This document shows, in pieces, positions 11,172-24,037 of a stretch of DNA of 64,000 bases. This DNA is from Adenanthera pavonina. Its lineage: Eukaryota > Streptophyta > Magnoliopsida > Fabales > Fabaceae. The number at the start of each line of letters is the position of its first letter. The stretch's first letter is position 1. Position numbers and translations under genes: made by a program. The stretch spans positions 29,162,001 through 29,226,000 of the forward strand of contig JAIVEN010000014.1 of the NCBI GenBank assembly GCA_026686845.1, written 5' to 3'. Below the pieces are notes generated by a model. The model was not told where the DNA came from and made no database searches. It saw only the letters and a list, made by a program, of their open reading frames with translations.

Positions 11172-12230
11172 TTTCTCTCCACCTTAAAATAAATTTCATC
11201 CTCAAAATTTAAAATATACCTTGCTGAAATAACTCTGGATATCTCTATGTAATATCTGCTTCTATCTCCATAGTTGCCTCTTTTGAAGATAAACCTTTCC
11301 AGACCACTTTCACTAAAAGAATGTCTTTGTTCCTTAGCTGCTTGACTCGATAAACAATGATCTTTTCAAGTATTACATTAAAAACAAAATTATCTTGTAA
11401 GTCTATGTATTCATATTCTATAGTTTGGTGGTAAAGCTAGTTTATAGGCTATAGGTCTGGCTTTGGAAAGGATTTTGAAAGGTTCATTGTAATTAGGACT
11501 AGGTTTTTTTGTTTAGTGACCAACCAACTCCAATTATTGCAGATATCTTAAAGAAAACATGATCTCCTTCTTCAAATTCCAATGGCTTCGTTCTTTGATT
11601 TCCATAACTCTTTTACCTACTTTAAGCCATTAGTAATCTCTTTTGTATCACCTCAATTTGTCTGGAGGTCCAGTCAACTATTTTTGGACCTATCAATTGC
11701 CTTTTACTTAAGTATGTTCAACACAAAAGGGACCTGCACTTCCTACCATGTAATGCTTTATAAGGAGCCATTTGAATATTGGAATGACAACTATTATTAT
11801 ATGCAAATTCTCCCAATGGCAAGTATACATCCCAATTTCCTTTCTTCTCTAACACACAAGCCCTCAGCACATCATCTAATTTCTGGATTGTCCTTTCAGT
11901 TTGCCCATCTGTCTGGGGATGATATAATATGCTGAATGTTAACTTAGTGCATGAGGCTTGGTGTAGCGATCTCCAAAAATTAGAGGTAAACCTTGGATCA
12001 CGATTAGATATTATACTACTTAGTACTCCATGTAATCTTACTATTTCTTTACATATAGTTGTGCTAGTCTGTCCAAGGTATATGTCGACTTCACATCTAA
12101 GAAGTGTGCTGACTACATTAACCTATCTACTATTACACAGATCGTATCATATCTTGATGATGTCTTAGACAATCTCATAATGAAATCCATTGAAATGCTA
12201 TCATATTTCCATTCGGGGATCTTAAGAGGC
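11172..12230 (-). pseudogene. Ty3-gypsy integrase and pol C-terminus, decayed (minus)
   Basis: Read on the minus strand from 12230 down, the fragments include IPEWKYDSISMDFIM, the conserved start of the Ty3/gypsy integrase core, then a YHPQTDGQTERTIQ motif near 11900, then a GDHVF motif near 11560 that belongs to the integrase C-terminal region. The frame is broken by many stops and shifts. The 5' part is lost where LTR A begins at 12231. It belongs to the same element as the LTR piece at 10912-11171. The chromodomain is not clear. Dead copy; host function is excluded. Confidence 0.85.
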
Positions 12231-14428
12231 TGTAACATTCTAGCAGCTATTGAGGACTCCAATCAAATTTATTTAATTGTATTTAATGAATAAAAGCTAA
12301 AGGTAACTCAAGTTAGCCAAATTAACTATGATTAATGCATGCATTTGATATCTTTCTTGCAAACCTTAAGTTAAGAGCTTTAAAGTAAGTTAGAGGTCTA
12401 AAAATTTGTAAACCAATAAGCTTATTCTCGTGACCAAGAAGAGAGAAAGGGAGAAGAGGAAAGTGAAAGCAAAATGCAAGTTACTGAGACTCAAGTGACT
12501 AGGTAAGATTTTATGGCCTCTAGGTTATGTTTGCAAGTGTTTAGAAGTAGTTTAATGGGGTATTCATCTTCCCTTTTCCTCCATAGATTTTGGCCGAACC
12601 ATAGGTCGTGAAGAAGAGTTTTGATGCAATAAACCTAGGAGAAATCTTGAATTAGGTACTTGAAGCATGATTTTAGGAGTTATTGAAAGCTTTCCAAAGG
12701 AAACAATTTTCTTGCATTTTCATGCTCATTTTTGGTCAAACTGGGCTTCATATTAGAGCTATAATTTCATTTTTTTAATACCAAAAAATGGAATCCTTGG
12801 GTCCAAAATAGTTAAGAACAAGTGTTGGACTTAAGTAAAATCAAAAGCAAAGCAAAATGAAGTCTTAAGGTTTTAGTGAGTACCTTGTGATGGAAGACCA
12901 TACGTAAATGATGTTATGTATAGGTTCAAGAAAGTTGTGGAAGTGATAAAAAGTTGTCTTCTAAAGGAAGAAAGCAAAGGAATTCTCTAAGGTAGCTTTA
13001 TACCATTACTTGCACTTTGTTATCATGTTTGATTTCTACGAACTTGATGCTTTGCCATATCTTTGTTTTGACTATTTGTGATGTTTTGTGGTTGTTGGCT
13101 GTGTTGAATGAGGGGTTTTGTGATCATGGAATGTCCAATTCATAAAGGGAAACTTTGCCGAAATTTTATAAAAGTAGTTTGACATTTTATGCTTTAAAGA
13201 GAATGAATGATATTTCCATGAATGTTATGATAATATAATTGCATGAATGAATATTGCTACTGGGATTCTCAAAATCTCACTCTTCCAAATAACTAACCAT
13301 GATAGGGTCAAGACATGCCAAAGATCAAGGCAAGACTAAGAGGATTGAGGTAAAGTATAGTTATTGAGCAAATTGTGACAATTCTGAGGTACTATTTTGG
13401 CAATTTGTATAAATTCATGTAATATGTTATGAATTTGTAACTTAGTATAGTTATGCTTCTATGAGCTTACATGATGTTTAGTATGAAATGAAAATATGTT
13501 TTGATGATATAATAAGCATGTGCAATTAGTTTTGCCAAAAAAAGCTTAGAATTGTCCAAGATGATTAACCATCAGAGAAATAGGGATAATCTATTTGAAA
13601 TTAGTATAAGTATTATAATGCTTTGCAAGTAGATAGAACAAACTTTCCAATGAACAAATAAGTACTTAATTTGGCTATGTATAGGATTTATAGTAAATTT
13701 TTAAATTAAAGGGACAAAACTGAATAGTAATGTGAAAATTGTGAGTTTTTCTGTAAGTACCACTCAATTTGAAAGCCAGTGTAAAATTGTATTGAGCTCC
13801 AAAAATTTAGTGGCTTACATGCATGGAAATTTGTAGATTTTAAGTTTAATATGCTACTTATTTTGAAGTAATCGGAGTTATATAATGAAAACTATGAAAG
13901 TTTTTCCAAAACTATTATAGTAAAAGTAATGTTCTGATCCTTAATGATTCCAAATTATGCTATGTCCTATACAAACTAAATAAATTTAAAAAAAAATATG
14001 TCTAAAAATGAGACATGTGTAGCTTTCAAATGACATAAATAATCCATGAATTGGTTCATTAAAGAATGAGACATAAATTTTCAAATATACGGCCAAAATC
14101 TTGGAGAAGTAAAAAATGACCATTTAAATAGTAATTTTCATGCTAAATACTGTATAAATTGCCATGTTAAAGTTACTGTTTCATATTTTTCCCATATAGA
14201 GAATGTTTTAAGTTATTTTTAGATACTTGAATCACCTCAATAAAATTTTTATAGAATTAGTTATGAATTTTCAAAATTTAGTTTAGAAAATGAGGTGACC
14301 AAATAAACAATAACTCAGTTTCAAATTTTTTTTTTGTCTTTAATGAGATTAAAGCTACTAAAATGGCACAAATGGACTTAAATGAAGACTAATACATGGG
14401 AAATATGGTCTTCGGTTATGGTGTTACA
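12231..14428 (+). repeat. Ty3-gypsy LTR A (plus), 2.2 kb
   Basis: Begins TGTAACATTC and ends GGTGTTACA, an inverted-repeat pair, and is followed by a primer site, so it is a 5' LTR. It shares long blocks with LTRs B and C (for instance the 'guanine-rich ATG/donor' block near 13310 and the block before the 3' end). It is inserted in the minus-strand integrase remnant. TSD candidate is GAGGC (12226-12230); its partner is not seen. Confidence 0.85.
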
Positions 14429-14574
14429 TTTTTTGTATCAGAGTCAAAGGTTTAGGCTTTTTGAGCAAAGATTCAAGCAAATCTTTGCAAGAAAATATGC
14501 TTTTTAAGTCAGTTTTTCCCCTTTTATGTAAAGTGTTATTCCTCTTTAAGGCTCTGGCCTAAGAATGTTAAAGT
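14429..14574 (+). other. Primer site and leader of the gypsy element with LTR A
   Basis: TTGTATCAGAGTC at 14433-14445 matches the initiator tRNA-Met primer site with two changes. About 130 bases of leader follow before SIRE solo LTR S2 interrupts at 14575. No gag of this element is recognisable beyond it. Confidence 0.7.
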
Positions 14575-16222
14575 TATTAGATATGCTGGCTTCCCAAGAG
14601 GGGGTAAATTGGGAAGATTAAAATTTTCTACAAAAGTCAAGAGTGTGGTGAAGACAAAAGAAATAGTAAAATAGAGTATAAAGGAATAACAATGTAAAAG
14701 TAGTAAAGGAGAAGGGAAGACACATATATTTATCCTAGTTCGGTCTCTTTATCTTGACCTACCTCCAGTCCCCAAGAAACTACTTGAGATTATCCATTAT
14801 CTTGCAAGAATTTAGTGGGCTTCTTGCAATTGCCTCAGTACAACTTTGATGCTCTGTTCTAAGAGCTTACAACCTCTCTCTTTGCACTCTAGTTAAGTGC
14901 TTCCCAAATCCCTTGCGATATCTCTTCACAAGAAAATCTTTCTTCCAGATGAAGATAAGATTGATTACAAAGAATGAACTCTCTGATTTAGAGTGTATAT
15001 ATAAGTTGAAGTGCAGAAGAATGAAGTATGAGAGTAAGAGACTTTGAGTTAAGAATTTGATAGAGTTTCATTATATACTATATAAATTTGTTACCCATAA
15101 CTTCAAATGAAGTTTTATTTATAGATTTATATCCTAACTATTCGTTAGAGACAAGATCTAGCCATTAGAGACGTTACCAAACAGTTACTCTGAAAAACTA
15201 TCCGTTCATCAACCGCATTTAATGCTTCTGACACTCAAAGTTCGAATTTTGGTTGGTCAACAAATGAATTTCGCAAATATCAAAAGTTAAAGACTTTAAT
15301 GTTGAACTTCAAAGTTCATCTGTTATGAAGCAAAGTTTGAATTTTCATCTTTGAAGAATGTTTCTTTGTTGGGACATACGAATTTTCAAGTTAAAGTTGT
15401 TCTAATAAGTATGAACAGTTGTCCCATATTGCTACAGTGCCTTCGAAGTTCAAATTTTGATACCCAAAATTCGTCTGTAAGTGGGTAGCTCAATAAGGCA
15501 CAATAGTTCATTTTTTCAAAACTCGAATTTTCAAGATTCAAAGTTCATCTGACAAAGAGAGCTCTTATCAGACTTAATTCAAAGTTCAAATTTCGGAAAA
15601 CCAATATTTGCATGTTAACAGATTATCATGATAGATTTGCAAGCTTTATTTCTAAAATTCAAAATTTCAAAATCAAAGTTTGTTTATCAGTGAGCTAATT
15701 TTGGACTCTTTTTAAACTTCACTTTCAGATGAGCTTTGACATATTCTCAGATGAATTTTTCATTTTTAGTGTTTTATCATAAATTCAAATTTTCAAAATA
15801 CAAAGTTCGTCTGTCAGAGAAGTATCTTATCAGACTCATTCCAAAGTTTGAATTTCTACATTCAAAGTTCATTTGTAAGAGGAATCTCTTTTTTGACTAA
15901 CTTATTTTCAATTCGAAATTCAAATTTTAGAAGCCAAAGTTCAAATTTTCAAAGTAATAGATCAGCTTTAGCTCTTTAAAGTTCGTCCATTAGTAGGTGT
16001 CTTTCAAGTATTCCATGAATTAACATGGAATCATATTTCTAAAAACATTCTTTTTCCAAATCAAAGTCTTTTAGTCAACTTAAATATAGTAAAAAATTCT
16101 ATATCTAATCTTGTGCTTATTTTACTTAGATTTCTCAATTTGGGATCTTCCATGCACCTTTGATATCTTCTTTCCAAGCTCTAGAAAGTTAGTTTGGAAT
16201 CATCAAAACACTTGATTCAACA
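14575..16222 (-). mobile_element. SIRE solo LTR S2 (minus)
   Basis: Reverse complement of the S1/S3 LTR type, 1648 bases, starting TGTTGAATCAAG at 16222 and ending CTAATA at 14575. It is flanked by a perfect 5-base duplication, AAAGT (14570-14574 and 16223-16227), with no internal domain, so it formed by LTR-LTR recombination after insertion. A TATA box is visible near 15122 on the minus strand. Confidence 0.95.
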
Positions 16223-16227
16223 AAAGT

Positions 16228-16589
16228 AGCATAAGGGATTAGTCTTAAGGATAGCTTGAGATAGTTGTTGGATTAGATAAGGATGTTTTATAAAAGTTTT
16301 TTTCCTTAGGTATTGAATTATTTTAGAGTTAGATTGTGTTAGGTTTAATATTATATAAGTTTTGATGATAACAAATGTAAAGTAATAAGGAACAAATGCA
16401 TCATATTTGTCTAGCATATATATTATTCCTTAAGGAAGTAGAATGTGCATTAGTATGTATTTAATTATATTTATAATGCATATATCATGCTATGTACTGA
16501 TATATCCACTGTGCTCCTATGTGTTACAATACAAGTTGGATATATATAAATTGGATTAACTTCTTGGTTGGAAGTTATGGATATATCCA
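16228..16589. other. Unassigned junction DNA, possible LTR fragment from 16337
   Basis: From 16337 the sequence TGTTAGGTTTAATATT followed by TTTTGATGATAACAA resembles the start of a different SIRE-like LTR on the plus strand. It stops where gypsy LTR D begins near 16590. The first 110 bases have no recognised identity. No coding potential seen. Confidence 0.35.
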
Positions 16590-17407
16590 TCTCTAGCTAT
16601 GATTACTGTTCATTCCGAATTAAGCCCCAACTTTTTTTTCACTTTGTTATCCATTTAGTCTTTCTTGCATCCAACACTTGTTCCTAAGGTGTTGGACCAT
16701 GGGGAACCTATTTTTGGGGTCAAATCCATGAAATTCCAACTTTAAACATGAGCAGTACCTGAAAAAATTCAGGAAAATTCAAGAAAAATTGCTATGCTTC
16801 TTAGTTCATCAAACTACTTCCATATTCATGCTTTAAATGTGTAGTCTAGCATTTCCCCAAAGTTTGATGGTTTGTAAACTCATTTCCTTGCTTAATCATG
16901 CCATGGCCAAAAACCTAAGGGAGTGGAGAGGGAAATCTAATCCATGATTCAAGCTCTAAAGACCATAAATAGCAAGCTTGAAGATAGAAGAGCAACTTAC
17001 CACAAGTGAAGCTTTCAATTTTACCTTGAGTTCCGTCTTCCTCTTCCTCTCTTTTCTCTCTTCTCCCTTGCTTTTTTCAGCCCTCTATTTGCTGCTACAG
17101 ACTCGTGAAATGAAGTGGATAATGAGTGGTTAAGTGGTTTAAATAGGTGGCTTAATAATGTACTTAACCATGGTTAATCACTTAATTAACCTAAGCTACT
17201 CTTTGGTCAAAAAGTTACAACTTCTTGGAGAAGTTTTACCAAAAAGTCAAGCTGCCTAAACTGCCCCATTTTCATGCAGAGAGTGAGTACTTTAAGTGTC
17301 CAAGATTGCTTAATTTTTTCCTTATCCAGATATATCTTGAACTAGGTAATTTTTAACCGTACCGCTAAAACTGTTTTTTATGGTAAATTAGCATTTTTGG
17401 GCTACAG
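16590..17407 (-). repeat. Ty3-gypsy LTR D, distal part (minus)
   Basis: Reverse-complement counterpart of about 46545-47332 in LTR C, with long near-identical stretches. The match to LTR C ends at 16590. S3 separates this part from 29167-29706; the two sides join at the TACAG duplication. Confidence 0.85.
17403..17407 (+). repeat. Target-site duplication of S3, left copy
   Basis: TACAG, identical to 29167-29171, proves S3 as one insertion event. Confidence 0.95.
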
Positions 17408-19051
17408 TGTTGAATCAAGTGTTTTGATGATTCCAAACCAACCTTCAAGAGCTTGGAGTAAAGATATCAAAGGTGCACAAAAGGCTTCAAGTGAAGGAAT
17501 TCTGGAGAAATCAGTGCAAGAATAGATGTAGAAAGTTTAGTAATGTTTTAATTTGAGTAGAAGACTTTGATTTGGTGAAAAGATGTTTTAAAAACTTAAT
17601 TATATGTTAATTCATGGAATATTTGAAAAACACCCACCAACAGAAAGGTTTATACTGATCTGCTATTTTGAAAATTCGAACTTTGCCTTTGGAAATTCAA
17701 ATTTCGTATTGAAAATGAACAAGTCTGAAAAGAAGCTTCTCTGACAGATGAATTTTGACTTGAGAAATTTGAATTTTGATATGTGTCTGAAAAGAGCTTT
17801 CATTGGCAGACGAACTTTGGCTTTCGAAAATTCGAATTTTAAATAAAATGCAACTTATGAAAATTGAAAATTTTTTTTGAGAACAGGTCAAAGTTCATTT
17901 GAAAAAAAGTTCAAAAAGAGCTTTAAAATTGCTCACTGACAGACGAACTTTGAACTTGAAAATTCAGAAACAAAGCCTATGAGTTTGTTGTGTTGATATG
18001 TTGACATACGAATGACAAAATCCATAAATTCAAATTTTAAAGTAAGTCTGAAAAAAGGCCTCTCTGATAGATGAACTTTGCCCTATGGAAATTCAAATTT
18101 CGAATTAATGAACTATTGTGCCTCATTGAACCAGCTTTTGACAGACGAATTTTTGGGTTCTAAAATTTGAAGTTCGAAGGCATTGTAGCCAATTGAAATT
18201 ACTGTTCACACTTAACAGAACAACTTTAAACATGAAAATTCATATGTTCCAATATAGAATCAATTTCTAAAGATGAAAATTCAAATTTTGCTTCATGACA
18301 GATGAACTTCGAGAGTTCAACATTAAAGACTGCAACTTTCAGTTTCTGCAAAATTCGTCTGTTGACCAACTGAAATTCAAACTTTGAGCGCCAGAAGCAT
18401 TAAATGCGGTTGGTAAACGGATAGTTTCTCAGAGTAACCATTGGGTAACATCACTAACGGCTAGATCTTGTCTCTAACGTATAGTTGGGGCAGAAATCTA
18501 TAAATAGAACTTCATTTGAAGATATGGGAAAGGATTTTACTTTGTAAATATTGAAACGCTACTAAATCATCTACCCAAAGTCTCCTACTCTTACTTACTT
18601 CAATATTTGTACTTTAACTTTCAAATACACTTTGATTAAGAGAGTTTATTCATTGTAAACAATCTTATCTTCATTTGGTAGAAAGATTTTCTTGTGAGGG
18701 AATATCACAAGGGATTGGTAAAGCACTCAGTGAGAGTGCAAAGAGTGAAAGTGTGAGCTCTAGAAACAGAGCATCATCTTTGTACTGAGGCATTTGCAAG
18801 AAGCCCACTGAATTCTTGCAAAATAGTGGAAAATCTCAAGTAGTGACTTGGGGACTAGACGTAGGTCAAGTTAAGAGATCAAACCAGGATAAATATCTGA
18901 GTCTTCTTCTCCCTACTACTACTTTTACTATTTATTTGTTTATACTCTATTTTACCATCACTCTTTGCTTTCTTCACTTTCTTGATGTTTTGCAGAAAAA
19001 TTTGTGATCTTCCCAATTCACGCCCCTCTTGGGAAGTCAGCTTATCTAATA
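17408..19051 (+). repeat. 5' LTR of S3
   Basis: 1644 bases from TGTTGAATCAAG to CTAATA. Same module array as S1. TATAAATAG at 18499-18507. Confidence 0.95.
18499..18507 (+). promoter_or_regulatory. TATA box of S3 5' LTR
   Basis: TATAAATAG in the same context as in S1 and S5, about 90 bases after a conserved CGGTT-rich block (18400-18480). Confidence 0.7.
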
Positions 19052-19053
19052 GG

Positions 19054-19065
19054 TGTATCAGAGCC
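19054..19065 (+). other. Primer binding site of S3, one base lost
   Basis: TGTATCAGAGCC, the initiator-Met site with one G missing compared with S1 and S5. Confidence 0.85.
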
Positions 19066-19105
19066 CAGATTCCCAATCAAAGGATTTCACAGTCTGGGAA
19101 TTATA

Positions 19106-20900
19106 ATGGCTGGCTTTGGAGAAAGCATACTACCAGAGGGAAACAATACAAATAGACCACCTGGCTTTAGTGGAGAACACTATGGTTACTAGAAGATGAG
19201 GATGCAAATTTATCTTCAGTCAATTGATCTAGACATCTGGTCCGTTATCCATAAGGGAGATTTTGTCCTAATGGCATTGTAGGATAATGGGAAGTACAAA
19301 GAGAAGCCAGAAGCTGAATGGAACAAGGAAGATAAAGGAAGAGTCTTGCTGAACTTCAAGGTAAAACACTACTTGGTCAGTGCATTGAATCAAGACAAAT
19401 TCTATAGGGTCTCACAGTGCTCCACTGCCAAGGAAATGTGGGACACCTTGCAAATTGCTCACGAAGGAACAACTGGAGTAAGAGAAAACAAATTGAACAC
19501 CTGCATAGGTGAATCTGAAAGGTTCAGGATGGCTGAAGGAGAAAGCATAAAAGAGCTATAGAAGATATTCATCCTCATTGTGAATCAACAGAAGAGTCTG
19601 GGCAAAGAGTACACTCAAGCAGAAAAAGTCAGAAAGATCCTCAGAGCTCTTCCTCTGGAATGGCAACCTAAAGTAACTGCAATAGAGGAAGCTAGAGGAG
19701 AATCAATGGTGTCTATCACAGCCCTCTTCGGTAGCCTCGAGGAATACCAAGGAAAGATAAAGGCTTTCAAAGAGGCTTAACAAGATAGAAAGAAGAATGG
19801 TCTTACTCTGAAAGCTGCTGAGGAGAAAGAAGAAGAGTCTGACGATGCTGATGAGTTAGATGAAGAAACTCTGGCTATGATGGTCAGAAAATTTGGAAGA
19901 TTTTACAACAAGAAAAGAAGCAAGAAATTCTTCAAGAAAGGAGCAGCTGGAGATAGTAAGAAAGAAGGAAAAGAACCAGTAACCTGCTACGAGTGCAAGA
20001 AGCAGGGACACATCAAATGGGATTGCCCACAATTCCTCAAGTAGTAGGAAAAAGAAAAGAAAGCTACAGACAAAGTCAAAAAGAAAAGAGCTTACATCTC
20101 ATCAATCTGGGGTAACAGCTCAGATGAGGAAGAAGATAATGAAGAAGAGATTGCCAACATCTGTCTGATGCCTCTTGCATCTGAAGAAGCTGAAACTCCA
20201 TCTAACAGTGATCAAAAGGATGAGGTATATGAATCTGAACATTCCTATTTAGAATTGTTGGATGCCTTTCATGAATTGCATGATGAGTTTGTCAAGACTA
20301 CCAAAGAACTTAAGCAAGCTAAGAAAAAGATTAACAAACTAGAATCTCAATGCAACATCTCTAAAACTGCTTCTCTGCATACTGAATCTATTTGTTGTAA
20401 ATCATGCATTGAGTTGAAACAAACTAATGACTATATGGTAAAAAGCATGACTAGACTCACTAAAGGGAAAGACATGTTGTTTGCTTTAATGGGAAGCCAA
20501 AGAATATCACAGGGAAAGGCTGGACTTGGCTATGATCCTTGTGCTATAAAAGAAAAGATTAGGAAGAAAAATCAGAATGTGTACATGAGACATTTTGTGC
20601 ATGCAAGTGGCAATGGAAAGAAAGATCATATTTCACATCACATTGAATCGTATAATCAACCAAGGCATGCAAAAAAAATATTATCTGCATTGTTTTCTTC
20701 CTGCTTCTCGATCCAGCAGTCCCTTAACCACCTGTCACTTCTGTAACAAGAAAGGACATATTTCCAGTTTATGTACTTTAAAGAAAAATAGACTTGACAG
20801 GAAGGTTGAATGGGTTCCTAAAGGTACATCTATATCTAGGAAAAAGACTACTGACAAAAAAGGACCCAAGCAAATTTGGGTACCTAAAAGGAAAATATGA
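19106..20900 (+). pseudogene. S3 gag including C-terminal extension, decayed
   Basis: ATG at 19106 (MAGFGESILPEG). The first zinc knuckle CYECKKQGHIKWDC is intact at 19985-20026. Stops include 19190 (Trp to TAG), 19559, 19778 and two adjacent TAGs near 20046. After DQKDE (20224) the reading frame continues through a Glu/Lys/Leu-rich coiled-coil-like region, then after a 2-base deletion near 20673 through a second knuckle (TCHFCNKKGHISSLC, about 20730-20770), ending GPKQIWVPKRKI with TGA at 20898-20900. That TGA overlaps an ATG (ATGA at 20897-20900), which opens the pol frame. The part after 20224 lies inside the intron-like segment. Confidence 0.88.
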
Positions 20901-20914
20901 ACTTTGTCTTGCAG
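20225..20914 (+). other. Putative intron between S3 gag and pol
   Basis: Starts GTATATGAATC after GATGAG and ends CTTTGTCTTGCAG before GTTCGTCTT; 690 bases. The same segment is 695 bases in S5 and is exactly missing in S1. Splicing is inferred from the copy comparison and GT...AG ends; a deletion using the AGGT shared by both borders is the alternative. Confidence 0.6.
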
Positions 20915-23900
20915 GTTCGTCTTAAAGCTAGAAAGAGCAATAAATGGTATATGGACAGTGCCTGCTCAAGTCATATAACTGGTGATAAGGAGAAGTTCAT
21001 CATCCTTAGAGACAAGAAAGGAGAAAAGGTGACTTTTGGAGGTGATCAGTATGGCAAAATAGTTGGCATTGGCATCATGGGGAAGAATCCTGAAACATCC
21101 ATTGAAGATGTGCTGTTTGTAATTGGCCTTAACCACAATCTACTAAGTGTGAGCCAAACATGTGACAAAGGAAACTGGGTACTGTTTGACTCAAAGTTCT
21201 GCCTGGTCATAAAAAAAAGTGATCACAAAATAATCCTCAAAGCTCAAAGGGATGGTAACTGTTATACTTTTGATCTTGATGAACTTCCTCCCTTATATTC
21301 TGTCTGTTTAATTAGCTAGGATAGTGATAGTTGGTTGTGGCATAGAAGATTAGCTCATGTTAAAATGAATCAACTATCAAAACTGGTTAAAAATGAGTTA
21401 GCCATTGGCCTACCAAAAATCACTTTTGAAAAAGATAAAGAATGTGATGCATGCCTAAAAGGAAAACAAATCAAATCTTCTTTCAAATCAAAAAATGTAG
21501 TCACCACAACTAGACCACTAGAACTACTGCATATGGATCTGATTGGTCCATCTAGGGTAAAAAGCATTTTATGGAAATCTGTATGTGCTTGTAATTGTGG
21601 ATAATTACTCTAGATTTACCTGGACATTGTTTCTTTCTTCTAAGAGTGATACGTTTGATGCATTTGTAACCTTAGCTAAGAAAGTGCAAAATGAGAAAGG
21701 TATTTCTATTGTGTCTATCAGGTCAGATCATGGAGGAGAGTTTGAGAATTCATACTTCCTGGAATATTGTGATGAGCATGGAATTGATCACAACTTTTCA
21801 GCTCCAAGAACTCAACAAAATGGAGTAGTCAAAAGGAAAAAATAGAATAATTGGAGAGATGGCTAGAGTAATGCTGAATGAAAAGGAACTCTCTCAAGTA
21901 TTCTAGCCTGATGCAGTAAACACTGCAAGATACATCATAAATAGAGCTTACATTAGACCAATTCTTGAGAAAACTCCTTATGAGCTGTACAAAGGAAGAA
22001 AGCCAAACCTCTCACATCTACATGTATTCGACTGTAAATGCTTGATCCACAATAATGGAAAGGAGAATCTGGGTAAGTTTGATGCCAAATCCGATGAAGG
22101 TATATTTCTGGGCTACTCTAGTAGGAGTAAAGCATATAGAGTTTTTAATAAAAAGTCTAAATTAGTAGAAGAATCTGTGCATGTAGTATTCATTGAAAAT
22201 GAAACTGTTTTCAAACATGTCACTGATGAGGATGATCTTATTTCAAACTAAAAATTTAGATCTATCTGATGAAGGCAAAATTGAACCTCCAAAAATATCT
22301 GAATCTATTAACATAGAGGAAGATATTCAGGAGAAAGACTTTGACGATGAATATAATGAAGACATGTCTCAAGAACTCCCTAGATCTTAGAGATATCAAA
22401 GGAATCATCCTGTTGATCAAGTGATAGGGGATGTTCAAGAGAAAGTTAAAACCAGAAAACAGTTAAGGGATCAAATGATAAACTGTGCTTTTATTTCTCA
22501 AATTGAACCTAAATGTACTGAAGAAGCCTTAACTGATGAATATTGGATTTTAGTTATGCAAGATGAGTTGAATCAATTTGAAAGAAATCAAGTTTGGGAT
22601 TTAGTACCTAGACCCAAAGATGATCCTGTCATTGGCACCTAATGGGTTTTTACAAATAAGCTTGATGAATCTGGATTAATAATTAGAAATAAAGCAAGAC
22701 TGGTTGCCAAAGGATATAATCAAGAAGAATGAATTGATTTTGAAGAAACCTTTGCTCCAGTGGCTAGATTAGAAGTAATTAGAATTCTTTTAGCATATGC
22801 ATGCATGAAAAATATTATGTTATATCAAGTGGGTGTGAAGAGTGCCTTTCTTAATGGATATATCATGGAAGAAGTTTATGTAGACCAACCTCTAGGTGTT
22901 GAGGACTCTACAAAACCAAACCATGTCTATAAAGTAAAGAAAGCCCTTTACGGTTCAAAGTAAGCTCCTAAAGCATGCTATGAAAGATTAAGTAATTTTC
23001 TAACTAAAAAGGGGTTCAACAGAGAAAAAGTAGATACAACTTTATTCACTAAGAAAGAAAATAAAGATTTACTTATTGTTCAAATCTATGTTAATGATAT
23101 TATATTTGGTGCTACTAATGAATCTCTTTGCAAGAATTTTTCTAAGCTAATGTAGGGAGAATTGGAAATGTCCATGATGAGAGAGCTTAACTTCTTCCTT
23201 GGATTGCAAATCAAGCAGTGTGATGATAGTATCTTTCTCAATCAATCTAAGTATCAGAAAGAATTGCTAAAAAAGTTTCGTATGGAGAATGCTAAGCCAA
23301 TAGGAACACCTATGGCCACTGCAACCAAACTAGATATAGATAAAGAGGGTAAAATGTTTGACATAACCCAGTATAGAAGAATGATTGGATCTCTGCTATA
23401 CCTAACTGCCAGCAGACCTGACATTATATTCAGTGTTTGCATGTGTGCAAGATTTCAATCATGCCCCAAAGAAACCCATGTAACTGTTGTGAAACATATT
23501 TTCAGATATCTAAATGGAACATCACGGATGGTTCTTTGGTATCCTAAGGGAAATGGAGAAGATTTGAAAGGATACAATGATGCTGACTTTGCAGGATCCA
23601 AAATTGACAGAAAAAGCACAAGTGGAACATGTTAGTTTCTTGGAGGATCCTTGGTTTCATGGTTTAGCAGGAAGCAAAACAGTGTGGCCTTATCCACGGC
23701 AGAAGCTGAATATGTTGCAATAGGAAGCTATTGTGCCCAAGTCATCTTGATGAAATAGTAGCTTGAAGATCTTAAGATTGAGATAAAAGAAATACCTATA
23801 ATATGTGACAACCAAAGTGCCATTAACATCACAAAGAATCCAGTCATGCATTCAAGGACGAAGCATATTGAAGTTAGGCACCACTTCATAAGAGATCATG

Positions 23901-24037
23901 TTCTGAAAGGAGATATCATATTAGAATACATCCCTATAGAAGATCAAGTTACTGACATCTTGACAAAGCCTCTTTCAGAGGATAGGCATTGTAAAATCAG
24001 GAGAGAATTGAGTATGGTAAAACCCAATGAACTGTAA
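20915..24037 (+). pseudogene. S3 pol, decayed
   Basis: Protease motif WYMDSACSSHITG near 20945 keeps its Asp. The HHCC zinc domain follows about 21336-21470, then integrase, RT, and RNase H to the stop at 24035-24037. Damage: TAG at 21317, a frameshift near 21570, a lost codon before the integrase Glu and an extra A near 21838, several later stops, and YVDD changed to YVND at about 23090, removing a catalytic RT Asp. It is therefore dead even apart from the stops. Confidence 0.92.
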
